DNA of 64,000 bases from Amborella trichopoda (taxonomy: Eukaryota > Streptophyta > Magnoliopsida > Amborellales > Amborellaceae): contig NW_006498102.1 of assembly GCF_000471905.2 (NCBI RefSeq), positions 231,258 to 295,257 of the forward strand, read 5' to 3'. The notes under the pieces were generated by a model, which worked only from the letters and a program-made list of their open reading frames with translations, was not told the DNA's origin and ran no database searches. Of the stretch, positions 22,477-35,000 are shown piece by piece. How positions within the stretch are numbered: the first letter of the stretch is position 1; each line of letters starts with the position of its first letter. The position numbers and the translations under genes were made by a program.

Positions 22477-24749
22477 ATTCGATCCATAAATAACCAAAAG
22501 ACAAGGAACTACAAACTTTAATATCTATAATATACAATACAATATGTTAAATTGAGTTTTCCTTTTTGAGGTGAGGTAAATAAAATACAATATAATATAA
22601 AAACGTATCGTGTCCATATTGTGTCTTTTTGTATTATATACAGTGAATAATACATTAAACTATTATAAGAAAAATTGAACCGGTATGGTTAATCGAATAT
22701 GGGCCCAGAAGCTATTCAATCGGCCTAACCGGTAAATTGGCTGGTTCAACCAATCTAATCAGGCAAGTCCCGAGTAGAGGAAAATGTGTTAAAATAATTT
22801 AAAAATAAAATAAATCTAATATAATATAAAAATATATTTAAAGAATGATTAAACAAAGCTCATCCAAATGAAATTGAAAGTCAATGGAAAAACAAATTTT
22901 AAAGAATTGATTTGGGCCCAAGGGTATTTTTGAAAATTTTCAAAATAGTTGGGAAAATGTGAAATTAGGTATTATTTGGCAAAAAAAATTTCAATATTTT
23001 CCATAATGATGAAAAACATTAAAAAATGCATTAAAAAAAAAAATCCCTTGTCTTTTGAAGTTTTATATAATTTGTTTTATTATTTTTTAAATACCCACCC
23101 GGTCATCAAAACTGGCCGAAATTGAAACCAGCTAGTTCTAACCGGGCGGTTACTAATTAGATCATCCGATTTTTCTTTCAATGCATTAAACAAAGTTCAT
23201 GTCAAGATGACATTAGTTTGATATTTGCCTTGTCTCTAAGGTTAGCTTCTTATTCAGTGAATAAGTTAAATGGCTTGTCCAGTGAATGATTTAATTAGGC
23301 TTATCTTAGCTTGTCTCTTGAAGCCAAAAAATATTGCAAGACATAATTGGATGAGTCCAAGCACTTGACGACTAGCTTGACGAAGTCGATTTGTTAGAGT
23401 CATGAGGCTTATCTTAGCTTGTCTCATCAAGCCAAAAAATATTGCAAGACATATTGGGAAGAGTCAAAGCAATTGACGACTAGCTTGATGAAGTCGATTT
23501 GTTAGACTTTGACTCTAGAAAACAGTGAGTCCGAACTCTATTTTAAGCTTTAAAACATTTATTTTAAATAATCTAATTGTTTGAAAGAGTGTAAAAAGAA
23601 AATTTCGAATTACGTATTTATGAAATTTTCAGTTAGCATGAATCTTAAGATGTGTTGCATCTCTGGATGCTTAATAAAATCCAAATGAAATCGTGTAAAC
23701 TGATTAAGTATATGACCCTAGTATATGACCCTACTGTAAATCGGATAGAATTAATGTTTTCCACCACTAAGAGTATAATGCCATACTTTACAAGGGGCCA
23801 GGCACTTGGGAGCCAGGCCATGGGGCTAAGCCTAGTGGGGCCAAGCGTAGGGGAGCAAGGCTATAGCGCTAGGTCCAGTGGGGGCAAGCCATGGGGCTAG
23901 GCTCAGCAGGGGCCAGGCTATGGTACTAGGCCCAGCGGGGTCCAGGCCTTGTCCTAGGGATTCAATAGCATAGGTTTAGCAATCTAAAAGCAATTTTTTC
24001 TTGTTTATTTTTTGTTAAATGGAAAGATCATTGTTCAAATATAAGATAAATTACTTACAAAATTTTGGCGAGTAGCCCCTCTTTGGTTAAAGTAAACAAT
24101 CGGCTCGCATTATTGCCTTGTAATATGCTTTTACGAGACTAATATGATGTAAGTAAACTACATTTTCCAATTATCATGTTGACACTTCCTACTAGGCTAA
24201 TACAGCTAAAATCATTTATATTATTAATCAATATTTTTAATATGAGAAGGCATTCAACAACATACCAGCAATGCCGAAGATTTATCTTCATAATGGGCCA
24301 ACTGGTTTTAGGGCCAATTTTCCAATGCCACGACCTGCAGCCCGTATCCTCTATAATGTTTTGATGTTCTCTAGTACGCCCGTGAAAGGTTTGTGTTTTA
24401 GTTTTTTTTCTTCTTCAACCATAACTAAGCTACCTATTTTTTATAGAAATTGAAGTAGTATATCGTTGTCCCAAAAAAGGGATGATATGAAGGTTTGTGT
24501 TTTGAGTTTTTTTTTCTTCTTCAGCCAGAACTAAGCTGCTTACTTTTTCTAGAAATTAAAGCATCATATCGTTGTCCCCAAAAAAGGGATGATATGCTAG
24601 CTCCACTGTAGATGACCTGTAACAAAAATAACATAAAAAAATGAATCAACATATTTCAATCAATATTAAGAATATAGCAAGTCCATTCGACACCTGCTGA
24701 GCCCCATTAAAATACAATGGGACTCGCTCAAGTCTAATATTGTTAAGAC
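22477..24749 (+). repeat. AB-unit copy 1 (A part then B part)
   Basis: A non-coding unit of about 2.1-2.3 kb. A part landmarks: CCATAAATAACCAAAAGACA, GTATTATATACAGTGAATAA, and an hAT-like element at 22661-23183. B part landmarks: AGCCAAAAAATATTGCAAGA, GGTATAATGCC-like, GCAATGCCGAAGATTTATC, GATATGATAGCTCCACTG-like, and GGGACTCGCTCAAGTCTAAT. The AGTGGGGCCAAGC and GGGGCCAGGC words near 23800-23950 are a GC-rich tandem-like patch. No ORF shows protein similarity. The unit is interrupted at 24750 by an hAT element. Internal repetition of the TATCGTTGTCCC module occurs at 24460-24600. Confidence 0.7.
22661..23183 (+). mobile_element. hAT-like non-autonomous element, CCGG-rich family
   Basis: 523 bp between perfect 8-bp duplications CATTAAAC (22653-22660 and 23184-23191), the length typical of hAT elements. 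The ends TATTATAAGAAAAATTGAAC and GATTTTTCTTTCAATG are inverted relatives. It sits at the same position in every AB-unit. Confidence 0.8.
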
Positions 24750-25009
24750 CAAGGTTTTAAAAAATTAAACTGGTATATCGTTGTCCCGGGATGATATGAA
24801 GGTTTGTGTTTGAATCTTTTTTCTTCTTCGGCCATAACTAAGCTGCCTACTTTTTCTAGAAATTAAAGTATCATATCGTTGTCCCAAAAAAAGGGATGAT
24901 ATGATATAGCTGCACTGTAGATGACCTGTAACAAAAATAACGTCGAAAAATAAACCAATATATTTCAATCAATAGTAAGAATATAGCAAGTCCATTCGAG
25001 ACCTGCTGA

Positions 25010-25262
25010 GCCCCATTAAAATACAATGGGACTCGTTCAAGTCTAATATTGTTAAGGCGGAGTTGCAATGGACTCGGTCGACTCGGCCGTAAAACGGAAT
25101 AGCTGAGCCCAAATACAATGGGACTCGCTCAAGTCTAATATTGTTAAGGCGGAGTTGAGCCCAAATACAATGGGACTCGCTCAAGTCTAATATTGTTAAG
25201 GCGGAGTTGCAATGGACTCGGTTGCAATGGACTCGGTTGACTCGGCCGTAAAACGGAATAGC
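25010..25262. repeat. Tandem repetition of an AB-unit/CGG-rich junction module
   Basis: The string ACAATGGGACTCGCTCAAGT followed by TTGTTAAGGCGGAGTTG occurs three times (near 25022, 25107 and 25158). The partner string TCGGCCGTAAAACGGAATAG ends the first and last module (near 25081 and 25243). Confidence 0.75.
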
Positions 25263-25544
25263 AGGTCGACGAGTCACTTAATAAGGATATTTTGGTAATT
25301 TAATTTAAAAGGTAGTATTACAAGTATACCCTTTCTATTGATCACACTGATGGTGATGCTATTGAAAAGGTATTTATAGTTTTCAAAGTTTGTTTGATTC
25401 TTGGATGCGGGATTTGAGCTGAGTGATATAATGTTCAAACGTTATTCAATATAAACAATTATTGTATAAAGAGAATCAACCCAGAGCAATGGGCTGTTGT
25501 GGTTATTAACTAGGGACATCTCAAGTTCGAATCGAGCTTTGGGA

Positions 25545-26270
25545 TGCTATTATGTGATTTTATTTTTGTCTTCAAAAAAAATAAAAAGAAGAAAATAATA
25601 TCATCAAAAAAATAAGGAAAAAAATGTTTTACTTTTATCTTAAAAAAAAAAAGAAAACAAAATAATGTCATAAAAAAAAAAAAAGGTAATACAATAAATA
25701 ATATCATGAAAAAAATAAGGGAAAAAGTATGTTTTACTTTTGTCTTAAAAAAAAAAAAAAAAAAATAATGTCATAAAAAAAGAAGAAGAAAAAAGGTAAT
25801 ACAATATGCATTTCTTAATACAAAAAACATTTCTTGCAAAAAGACAATGCATCTTCTTATTTTTCTACTTTTGTCTTAAAAAAAAAAATAAAAAGAAGAA
25901 AATAATGCCATAAAAAAAAATAAAAAAGAAAAAAAAGGAAATACTATAAGCATTTCTTACCAAAAGACAAAAAAGACATTGCATCTTCTTATTTTTCTTG
26001 TAAAAAAAAAAAAGGTATTAAAACAAGTATTTCTTGTAAAAAAATATAAAAAATAAAAGGTACTTTGGCAACGTCATTTTCTTATTTTCTTGTAAAAAAA
26101 TAAAAAGTAATACAACAAGCAAAATAAAAGGTAATACAACATCTTCTTTTTTTTCTTGTCAAAAAAAAAAAAAAGGTAATACAAGAAGTATCATATTTTT
26201 TTGTCAAAAAAAAAAAAAGTAATACAACAAGTATTTCTTGTCAAAAAATAAAAGGCATTTCTTAATACAA
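25545..26270. repeat. A-rich low-complexity array
   Basis: Recurrent modules combine long A-runs with GGTAATACAA and CATTTCTTGT words (for example 25683-25693, 25792-25802, 26118, 26176 and 26217). They form an irregular, rapidly changing array inside the hAT-like element. Confidence 0.75.
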
Positions 26271-27190
26271 CAAGTATGTTTTAGTACAAATAGGAATAAC
26301 TGATCTAATTATAATTTTTATTTTTATAATATGGTAATCTTTAGCATAAATTTAGGAATATTTAATTTTAAGATAGGGTTCATATAATGCAACCATTTGA
26401 AATATCTCTCTGTCTCTACTAACAATATCTTCCACTAAATTTATTCTAGAAATCTAAAAAGTTATTTTTTTGAAAAATTACAGTGTTATTTTGAAAACTG
26501 ATACATATTCTAATAATTTCTACATTGATAACCAAAAATTTTATTTTTTATTAATTTATTTGTATTATAAATCATGTAATGTACTATTTTTCTTATAGTT
26601 GTGAATAATACATTTTAAATTAAATGATATTATAAGATTTTTTGAATTTTTTATTATTTATATAACAAAATAATTATAAAATCTAAACCAACAATTTCAA
26701 TTTCAGTATATAATATTGTAGTTAGCGAGGTTACAATAATTTTGGATTATAGTTAGTTATGTTGTAATAATTTGGGTCTTTTTTTAGCGGATTAAGGTTT
26801 TCAGCCAATTCGAGATTTTAGTGGCCATTTTTTTTAACGATTTAATCCATTATTGATTGTAGTCTATGTATGGTTATATACTTTATCCATGATAATTCTA
26901 TGTTTTTTAATTTATTTTTTATGAGATGCAAATTTAATGGTTAACATAAATTCATACAGGGAAAGAACATCTCAATATTCATAAATTAATAAAAAAAAAA
27001 TGAAAGTTAACAATGTAATTGGATTCATAAAAAATAACATTTATAATAAATTTTAATAATTCTTTTGGATTTTTTTTAAAGTTTAATCAGACCGATTCGA
27101 CCAATTCCCGATCCGAATCGCCTATTCACTGATCCAGATGGGCTTTTGGGATGCCTGATCTGGGACACCGATCCGTTTTTTAAATCACTG

Positions 27191-27880
27191 GCTAAGACCA
27201 TAGCATATCGTTATCCCAAAAAAAGGGTTGATATGATAGCTACATTGTAGATGACCTACAACAAAAAAAAAAAAACATAGAAAAATAAACCAATATATTT
27301 CAATCAACGTTAAGAATATAGCAAGTTCATTCTGAGCTCCATTAAAATACACTAGGACTCGCTCAAGTCTAACATTGTTAAGACCGTACAACGGTATTTT
27401 ATGTACGGAGCCAAGCAAAGCTAGGGCATGTTTGGGTAGAGGACAAAGCTTGAGGTTGACTTATTTATTTAAATATTAAACCAGTAAATAAGAAATAAGG
27501 CGATTCAAGCCATATATAACCAAAAAGACAAGGAACTACACAATTTAATATTTATAATATACGAAACAATATCTTAAATTGAGTTTTTCTTTTATAGTTA
27601 AGGTAAATAAAATACAATATAATATAAAAAAGTGTCATGTCCATATTGTGTTCTTTTGTATTATATGTAGTGAATATTACATTAAACTAGTATATGAAGA
27701 ATCGAACTGGAGCAGTTAATCGGACATGGCCCGAAAGCAGTTCAATTGGCCTAATCGGTAAATTGATTGGTTCAACCGTTCTAACTGGGCAAGTCTCAAG
27801 CGGTCAAGAAAGTGTTTAAAAAAATTTTAAAAATTAAAAAAATCTAATAAAATATAAAAAATAAATTTAAAGAATGATGT
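27191..27880 (+). repeat. AB-unit continuation: end of B part and start of the next A part
   Basis: Downstream of the hAT-like element the B part resumes (CATATCGTTATCCC, then GCTCAAGTCTAACATTG). It runs through GTTTGGGTAGAGGACAAAGC into a new A part (CCAGTAAATAAGAAATAAGG at 27480). A truncated CCGG-rich hAT-like element starts at 27688 after CATTAAAC and breaks off near 27876. Confidence 0.65.
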
Positions 27881-29096
27881 GAAGTGAGGATCTTTATATT
27901 GTAATGGAGTTTTGTTTTGCGATTTTTGGATTCGAAGTGGCTTATGTTAGTAGACTTGTTTGTCTTAGTGAAGCAAAATTTTGTATTGCATACACTGTGC
28001 TAGATCTACATTTTGCCACCTTTCATAAAATAAGTTAAGAAGACAAATGTTTTATGCTCGAACTCATGACCTATGCAAGGTTTGCAAAGTCTACCAATGT
28101 GAGATTTACAACACTGTGTACTATATATAAATTTGTATTATATTCTAGTGGAATTTTCATTAATATCCTTTGTTAAAACTTTTGTAAATTTTCTTTTATT
28201 TTTTACATGCATACCCCTTTTTCCAAAAGAATTTGTTATATCCAAAATAACACCACTATGGTCCCATTTAGAACAGTGGCACCAACCACTGTCGATCCAT
28301 TTTGATTTGTAGTCCCTAGCGCTGCTGATCTTTTGATTTGAGGCGCATTTGGCAATAGGAGGAAGCAACAAAAGATGCTACAGATGTTTTGGAAAATGTT
28401 TCTATGGAACCCCACCCACATATTTAGAATATTTAACCCCTCATCTCAAAGGTTATATTTGATTACATGGCTAAGATTGCTTGAATCACAATGTCTAGGT
28501 CTTAACCATTAGATCTTGATTTGACAATTTAGATTTTTTTATGTTTAATTTTTATTCTATATCTCATTTTAAATCATTTTTTATGCATAGATCTGATAGG
28601 AGCACACCTGAAAAAAATAAATAAATAAATAAAATAAATTCTAGTGATAAAATTCTCTAAAATACGCCCTGAAATTTGCAGGGGTATTTTGGTTATTTAT
28701 TTTTATAAGAAATATTTTTTTTCCAAGTTCGCCCTATTTTTATGATGGGATGCTCAAAATTTCATCCAAAAAGGATTTGTAGAAAAAAATATGAAAAATA
28801 AAACAATATTTGACGTGACATTATGATATGAACAATCATTGTTGTGCGATTCAGATCAAACGGCTAAGTAATGGGGTTGCATATATGTTGTTGGCATCTA
28901 TGCTCTATAGTAGAGCAAAAGGTGCAAACGGTTCATTAGATTATGTTTGGTTTTTTTGCACTTTCTGGAATTTGATGAAATGCCAAATGCTTTATGACTA
29001 ACTGAACTGTTGCACCAAATGCTACGGATCAGACAGCTCCATAGAGGATTTAGCGCTTCCAAATTTGCTACAAAGTGTCAACTGCACTTTAGATCA
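27881..29096. other. Intergenic DNA without a recognised gene
   Basis: A stretch at roughly 28470-28920 has the feel of another miniature element: an ATAGATCTGATAGGAGCACACC region, a GGGGTATTTTGGTTATTT region, and GACGTGACATTATGATATGA like family C. Its terminal repeats could not be located. ORFs of 77 and 61 codons near 28138-28421 are not recognised. Confidence 0.4.
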
Positions 29097-29109
29097 AATA
29101 GATTGGTAG

Positions 29110-29362
29110 GAAAAGAGCTCGAGCTTAATTGATCAGCACTTGACAATTTGTAATGCAATATCTTAAGTTCAATCCCTATCAAGGGTAGAGGCCCTCTCCC
29201 AACTGACTCTCCAAAAAAACAATTCTAATAACTTGGTGCCCAAGCTTAATTGATCAGCACTTGACAATTTGCAATGCAACATCTTAAATTCAATCCCTAC
29301 CAAGGGTAGAGGCTCTCTCTCAACTGACTCACAAAAAACCAAAAAAAAAAAAAAAGGAGTCT
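29110..29362 (+). mobile_element. Dimeric tRNA-derived SINE with a 13-bp TSD
   Basis: The insertion is flanked by perfect copies of AATAGATTGGTAG (29097-29109 and 29363-29375) and ends in an A-rich tail (29335-29355). Two head-to-tail monomers begin AGCTTAATTGATCAGCACTT (near 29122 and 29243). Each carries a promoter A-box-like segment and a B-box-like AGTTCAATCCC or AATTCAATCCC, as in RNA polymerase III-driven SINEs. Each monomer is about 105-120 bp. Confidence 0.75.
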
Positions 29363-29375
29363 AATAGATTGGTAG

Positions 29376-30104
29376 CACTAGGTGCCAAATCCATTAAACA
29401 CTATGGATTACGTGCTACAGTTTCGGTAGAAATGTGCGCTGCTACAGATCTACAATATTATAGCGTCTTTTGGTGCTTCCTCCTTGGTAGGGTAGGGCCA
29501 AATGCTCTAGGGTTCTATGCAATTATAGTAGGCTTATTTGGGTATAACAAAAAAAATCTTTAGAAAAATAAGTATGCACGTAAAAAAATAAAAAAAATGG
29601 AGTTTTGTTCTTTTGTTATCACGAGAATTATAAACAATGTTAGCAAAAATTCCCGCTTACTCTGTTTTGAAGCATTTGTTTAACTATTGAATACCACAAA
29701 GTTTATCTGGTGAGGTTCGAACCCTGGGCTCACCGAAAATATGCAATGCCTCCAACAACCGCAAACATAAAGGGTCGCTTCAAAGTTAATAACATACTAC
29801 TTAGTTGCTTAGTGCATGTTTGGCAGGCATGGAAATATTTTTGTGGAAGCATTTTCACTTGAGATGATTGAGGTATGAGAGTTTTTCCTCACCAATTGAT
29901 CCCAACACAGTTTTTTCATCCTAACCATGAGTTTTGCAAGACCATTTCCCTTGTAAAAAATAAAAGAAACGCTATATCTATCACTTATTGCCCTTCGTTA
30001 GAGTAGTCTATATTTTTGCAAGCAAGTCCTCTTTGGACCTGCCTTTCAAAAGAAAAAAACAACCCATCAAACAAAAACCTAGCACTCATGTAGAATGACT
30101 CTCT
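29376..30104. other. Region downstream of the XYL1-like gene; no second gene
   Basis: No gene is supported. A segment at 29703-29725 (GAGGTTCGAACCCTGGGCTC) resembles the T-arm/B-box of a tRNA-derived repeat. AATAAG on the minus strand at about 29984-29989 is one possible polyadenylation signal for the gene upstream on that strand. Confidence 0.35.
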
Positions 30105-32008
30105 TCACTTAGCAATCTCCATCTGCCATGACATGTCAAACTTCTTCCCCAAGGGCAAGGCTAACCCACCCACCTCCACCACCATCCCCCTCTTCGCCTT
30201 CCCACCGCCACTCTCTCCCTCCCCCTCCTCCTCCTCCACTTCCTCATCAACATTAGCCACATGGCTCATTTCTGAAATTTTCACATGCGTGTCGCTTAAT
30301 GTCTCTCCGCCTACCATTATGGAAGTACTCTTTCCAGCACCACTAGGCGCCCCGAGCACCGTTACTTTTTCGATGACTAATCCCAGGCTCTCTGCATACT
30401 CTCCTTCCTCCACATCTGACCAAACCCTAACCTTCATATTGCCAATGCTAGCGTAAAACTTAACATGTGTTGCCGTTCCCCGTCCTATCCCCATTTCTGG
30501 CCTCTCGTCGTCATCCAAGTAGAGCTCTCCCTCTGCCTCACTACTCTCCGTACCCGCAGGGAAGCTAACTACAAGGTGAAACGGTGTGGTTCTCGCTTCT
30601 TCCGAAGTCCTCCCACCTCCTTGCATTGGTAACACCATATTTTGGTAGAGATGCACATTCACAGTGTTCAATGGGGCATCGAGTGTCACGTACCCGCCCT
30701 TGGAGACGACAGCTCGTGTCATGTCGAAGAGGCTGTACCATATGCCTGGGGGGAATAAAGCACGCACATGTGATGCGCCCTTCTTGAGAACCGGTGAGAC
30801 CATCACGCCAGAGCCCAGCAAGAACTGGGTGCTTAGGCCATAGCTTTCGGCATAGTCGGGGAATGAGAAGAAGACTGGCCTTGCGATAGGGGCACCTGTT
30901 GTGTGAGCTAGAAAATTGAGGGTGTAGAAATATGGGAGGAGTTTGTAACGTAAGCCCAGCGCATTGCGAGCCGACTCAGCAACGGTTTCCCACTGATAGA
31001 GCTCCTGTCGCTTTGAGAAGTAGTTTGCGTGGTCCCTGGAGAAGGGGTAGAAAGCACCGAGCTCGATCCATCTATAACAAAGTTCTTCAGTCGTGCCAGG
31101 GTAGAACCCACATATGTCAGCACCGACCATCGGCATACCAAACATACCAAAATTGAGCATGGTCGAGATCGAGTATCGCAAGTTCTCCCATGTCCCTTGG
31201 TTATCACCAGTCCAGTGCGCTGCATATTTGCCCGAGCCCACAAAAGTTGAGCGAGTGAGCACGAAGGGCCGCTTCCCCTCAAGGCCTTGCAGGGCCTTCT
31301 GTGTGGCCTTGGCCTCTGAGAGGCCATACAGACTGTGTGCATTGTATTCGAGCACACCATTATAGTGGACAGCGCTCTTAGCAATGGTCTTGTATCCAAT
31401 CGGTACCTTTGTTCCTGAAGCGTTGATTTTATACGGGGGATCATCCCATCGTGTGTCAGTGATGTTCTTGCAGTCAAGGCAACATTCCGTTACTATACCA
31501 GGACCCGGGCAAGTTTTGTCCTTCGGGATCTCACAGAGACCCGAACAAAAGTTCGAGACCTCATTCATGTCAATCCAAAGGCCATCAACGGGCACATTCT
31601 GATGGAATCGGGCAATCTCTTCTGCCCACCAAGTAGAGGTCTTCGGATTGAGGAAGTCAGGGAAATAGACAGGCCCCGGCCACACTTGGGCCAGGTAAGG
31701 GCGGCCGTGATATTTTATGAACACATCTTGGGCCATTCCACGGGTGTAAGTGCCATAAGAGGTGTTAACTGCGATCCCAGGGTCGATCAGAACGATATAT
31801 TTGCGACCACTAGCGTGGATGGATTTGAGGAATGGTTGAAGCTTTGAGGGGGGGTAGTTCACCGGGTCAAGGGTGAAGTCCTTTGCAGCATCCATGTGGT
31901 CGTCATCATTCCAGATGACATCAAGGGGGATGCGGGCATTGTCGTAGCCCTCAACCACTGCCTGCACCACGGACACATTTTTGTACCCCCAACGGCACTG
32001 ATGGAAAC
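30105..32008 (-). CDS. XYL1: XYL1-like gene, exon 3 (catalytic domain to stop)
   Basis: An open frame of 1904 nt beginning [10 protein letters not shown] after the acceptor AG at 32009-32010. It holds the whole catalytic (beta/alpha)8 barrel with both catalytic aspartates, [12 protein letters not shown], and the C-terminal beta domains. There is no stop or shift. Near the C-terminus an acidic and Gly-rich stretch ([16 protein letters not shown], about 30201-30251) looks like a lineage-specific insertion. The ending [11 protein letters not shown] is typical of XYL1. ORFs on the opposite strand here are shadows. Confidence 0.92.
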
Positions 32009-35000
32009 CTGCGAGTGAACAATGGCATTAATGCTTAGCCTTAGAAGCAGTGCATACAATTCTCCTCCTTTATCCAATTTCCTTCTGAAGAACTTTCACA
32101 TAATGTAACTCCAAGAATTCCAAAAACACATATACAATGTTCAGTGCTTGCATTTCCTTTCGATTCACCAAATGAACAAATTACATGCAGACAAATTCCA
32201 AGGAACTGCACTCCTGTCTCGTGCAAATTCAATTATGTGGTATGAAGTATGTACCGCTTTGGAAAGGGGCCGTTGTCTCAATAACAAATGACAAGCCAAG
32301 CAGGTTACTCACAACCAGTCCAATTCACAATCACAGGTTTGGTTGCTTGATTTATTGTTTTTCCATTCAAAATTTCAAAATCTGGAGTAATAGGAATTAT
32401 ATACTATTTATGTTTGTTTCAAGGAGGTCAAAATTACTCTTAGCTATTAGATATCATATTATCTCAGTTTGGATAGTTGGAAAGTTTGATATATTATTTT
32501 TTTTGGAATTATAAGTCTCGTCAATATCACTCTAAAAACTACACAATTTCCAATATGATGAGCAAGTGTATTTCTCACCTCCTCATACCAAAAGTAAATG
32601 GTTTTTTTGAATACTTTTCTACGGTAATAAGGTAAATTGGTGACTTCATATGACCTTGCAACCCACCATTTTATCCAAGGATTTTCAGGAATAAACTAGG
32701 AAATGGTTTCTTGGAATATAAACTACTAAATTGTTGAAAATATCATCTTAAAACTCGTCAAAATTGGGGCTCTAGATTATTCTCACATTCAATGCTACAT
32801 AGATAATGGGGAACTGCGTTCAATCCCCACGGTTGCGTCATCTAGAATGGAGAGAGGATGCCCCAATACTTTATAAATAATGGGGAACTGCGGTCAAGCC
32901 CCATCGTTGATCATCTAGAATGGAGAATGAATGCCCTTCGATCTAAAGTGCACCACACATTAAATGTTTACTGCATTTTTTACTTTATTACTAAAAATTA
33001 AAATTATGAAGATAAATTAGAGTCGCCATTCAAGATTTTTAGATAAATAATGTAAATCCTTTTTTTTTGCTGTTGACTATTGCCACATAGAGACAATTCT
33101 CTTCTCACTTAAAAAAAGCCAAAAGATATGATATTCACCTGAAAAAAAAAAGTGTCTCAAGATTGAATAGAGACCAATTTTTAGATGGTAAGATTTAAGG
33201 GTTTAAAAAACTCAAATTTAAAAAAAAAAAATTTGTGAAAATAATCTGGTAGTTCTCAAGTGGCTCCCAAAATTTCACATTGAAAAAATCTTTCCAAGTA
33301 GGTTTCTAACTGAGGGAGTAGAAACAAACTATGCTCCCAAGGGAGCTAAAAATAATTAAGATATTTCCAAGATTACAAAAGAGAGACACCATTGAAATTG
33401 AAAGTAACCTTCTTAAATTATTGAGAATTTCCTCACAAACATAATTGCTAGGAAAAACCTTAAATTGAAGCACTTTGCCCAAAAAATTTCCAAACACATG
33501 TAGAGGAACCGGCCAGCAACAAGTAAAATTCAAACTGGATGAAAAGAAAAGTTTGTTTGTTGAAGAAAACTAAGAACAGTGTTCTGCTAATATTGGAATG
33601 AATGGGGATGAAACCGTCTATACATTTTTGGAAAGAAAATAAAATCATACTTCGAACTATGTGGTAATCAATGATATATCGTAGGGAAATCAAGTCATAA
33701 AAAAAGAAATTCGGAAATTCCCGATTGATTTCCAAATATCGGTTGTAAATGTTACCTCACAATGAATTTGATTTAATGCCGATATTAAATCCACAACAAA
33801 CAAATGGTATGAACAAAACTGAGAACACCAAAATTTCACATTTTGCCATAAACATTTAAGAAGGTTTTATTAGCTGTTTTCTTTTTTATTTTTCCTTTTT
33901 TTGGGTTAAGTATTAGCTGTTTTTCACTTCTCTATTAATCCCACACACAAATAGACCACAGGGCATCCATCATCCGTGCCAAATATCAACCGTGGAGATC
34001 AATGGCAGGCAGTTTCCAATCCCACCATACACAACAGGTGTATATTATAAGTACGTCACCATTGGACATCCACCGGTCATTTCCCTACATTTTTCATTGA
34101 CTCGACCAAGACGAACCTACAACTAATCTCGACCGTCCATGATCAAGAACCACCAGTGGATGTCCATGTTGTGTACCATATACTATATATACCACCAGTC
34201 CAAGGTGTACTACTCTAACCAGTGTTTAAAAAACGCCGAGTCGAACCGGACTCGGAAATCGCCATGGACGGATCGAATCGGCGAAAAAAACGGGAATCGT
34301 CCGGTTCTACAAAGAACGGGACGATTCTGTACATTGACTCGCCGATTCACTGTACGGAATAGGCGAGTCCGTACAGTGAATCGGCGAGTCCCCGTGTAAT
34401 TTTTTTTTTTTTTTTNTTTTTTTTTTTTTTTTTTTTTTGNNNNNNNNNNNNNNNNNNNNGTGATTTTTTTTTAATCCATGATCGAATATTTTTTTGTAAT
34501 CCATGATAGAATTTTTTGAAAATTTGTGATTTTTTTTTTTAATCCATGATCGAATTTTTTTTTGTGATCCATGATAGAATTTTTTGAAAATTTGTGATTT
34601 TTTTTTTTTAATGCATGATCGATTTTTTTGAAAATTTGTTTTTTTTTTTTTTTAATTTCATATTATTCAAAGAGAAAATGAGAGAGATGATGATTCTGAG
34701 GCCACCCTGTCCCAACCATATTATTCACATATCGAGTCCCAACAGCAACAGTGTAGGGATGAGCACGACAGTGCAGGTGAGCATGAAGGATGGACAATCT
34801 TCGGGGATTTTAGATTGGGAACACAACAAAACACTAACACTCAGTCAGACGCCTGCTAATATCGATGATTCGTTTTTAGATCGAATCAATGAATTGTTAA
34901 ACGAATTCAATCAATGGCACCAGCGTGACCAAGAAGAACAATAACGTCGTCTATCATTTTATTTTTAGATCATATGTTACTAATTTTATGCTTTATTGTA

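Larger units (their letters stand above)
24750..27190 (+). mobile_element. hAT-like element, rearranged, inserted in an AB-unit
   Basis: The left flank GTTAAGAC (24742-24749) and right flank GCTAAGAC (27191-27198) are a 7/8 match to an 8-bp TSD. The ends CAAGGTTTTAAAAAATT and CCGTTTTTTAAATCACTG are inverted relatives of the ends of the element at 34220-35321. The right 340 bp also match that element (GGGAAAGAACATCTCAATAT versus GGGAAAGAACATATCAATAT). The interior is unusual: 24774-25260 is AB-unit sequence again, partly in tandem, and 25545-26270 is A-rich. No transposase frame remains. Confidence 0.65.

Noticed and set aside
29700..29726. B-box-like GGTTCGAACCC near 29709
   Set aside because: It is a single motif without an A-box at the right distance or a TSD, so it is not enough to call a SINE or tRNA gene.
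30324..30353. Walker-A-like string [10 protein letters not shown] in the XYL1-like protein
   Set aside because: The spacing does not match the GxxxxGK[ST] loop from its first Gly, and it lies in the C-terminal beta domain of a GH31 enzyme, so it is a coincidence.
30908..31602. ORFs overlapping exon 3 of the XYL1-like gene in other frames (up to 189 codons)
   Set aside because: They are shadows of a long conserved exon and have no independent protein similarity.
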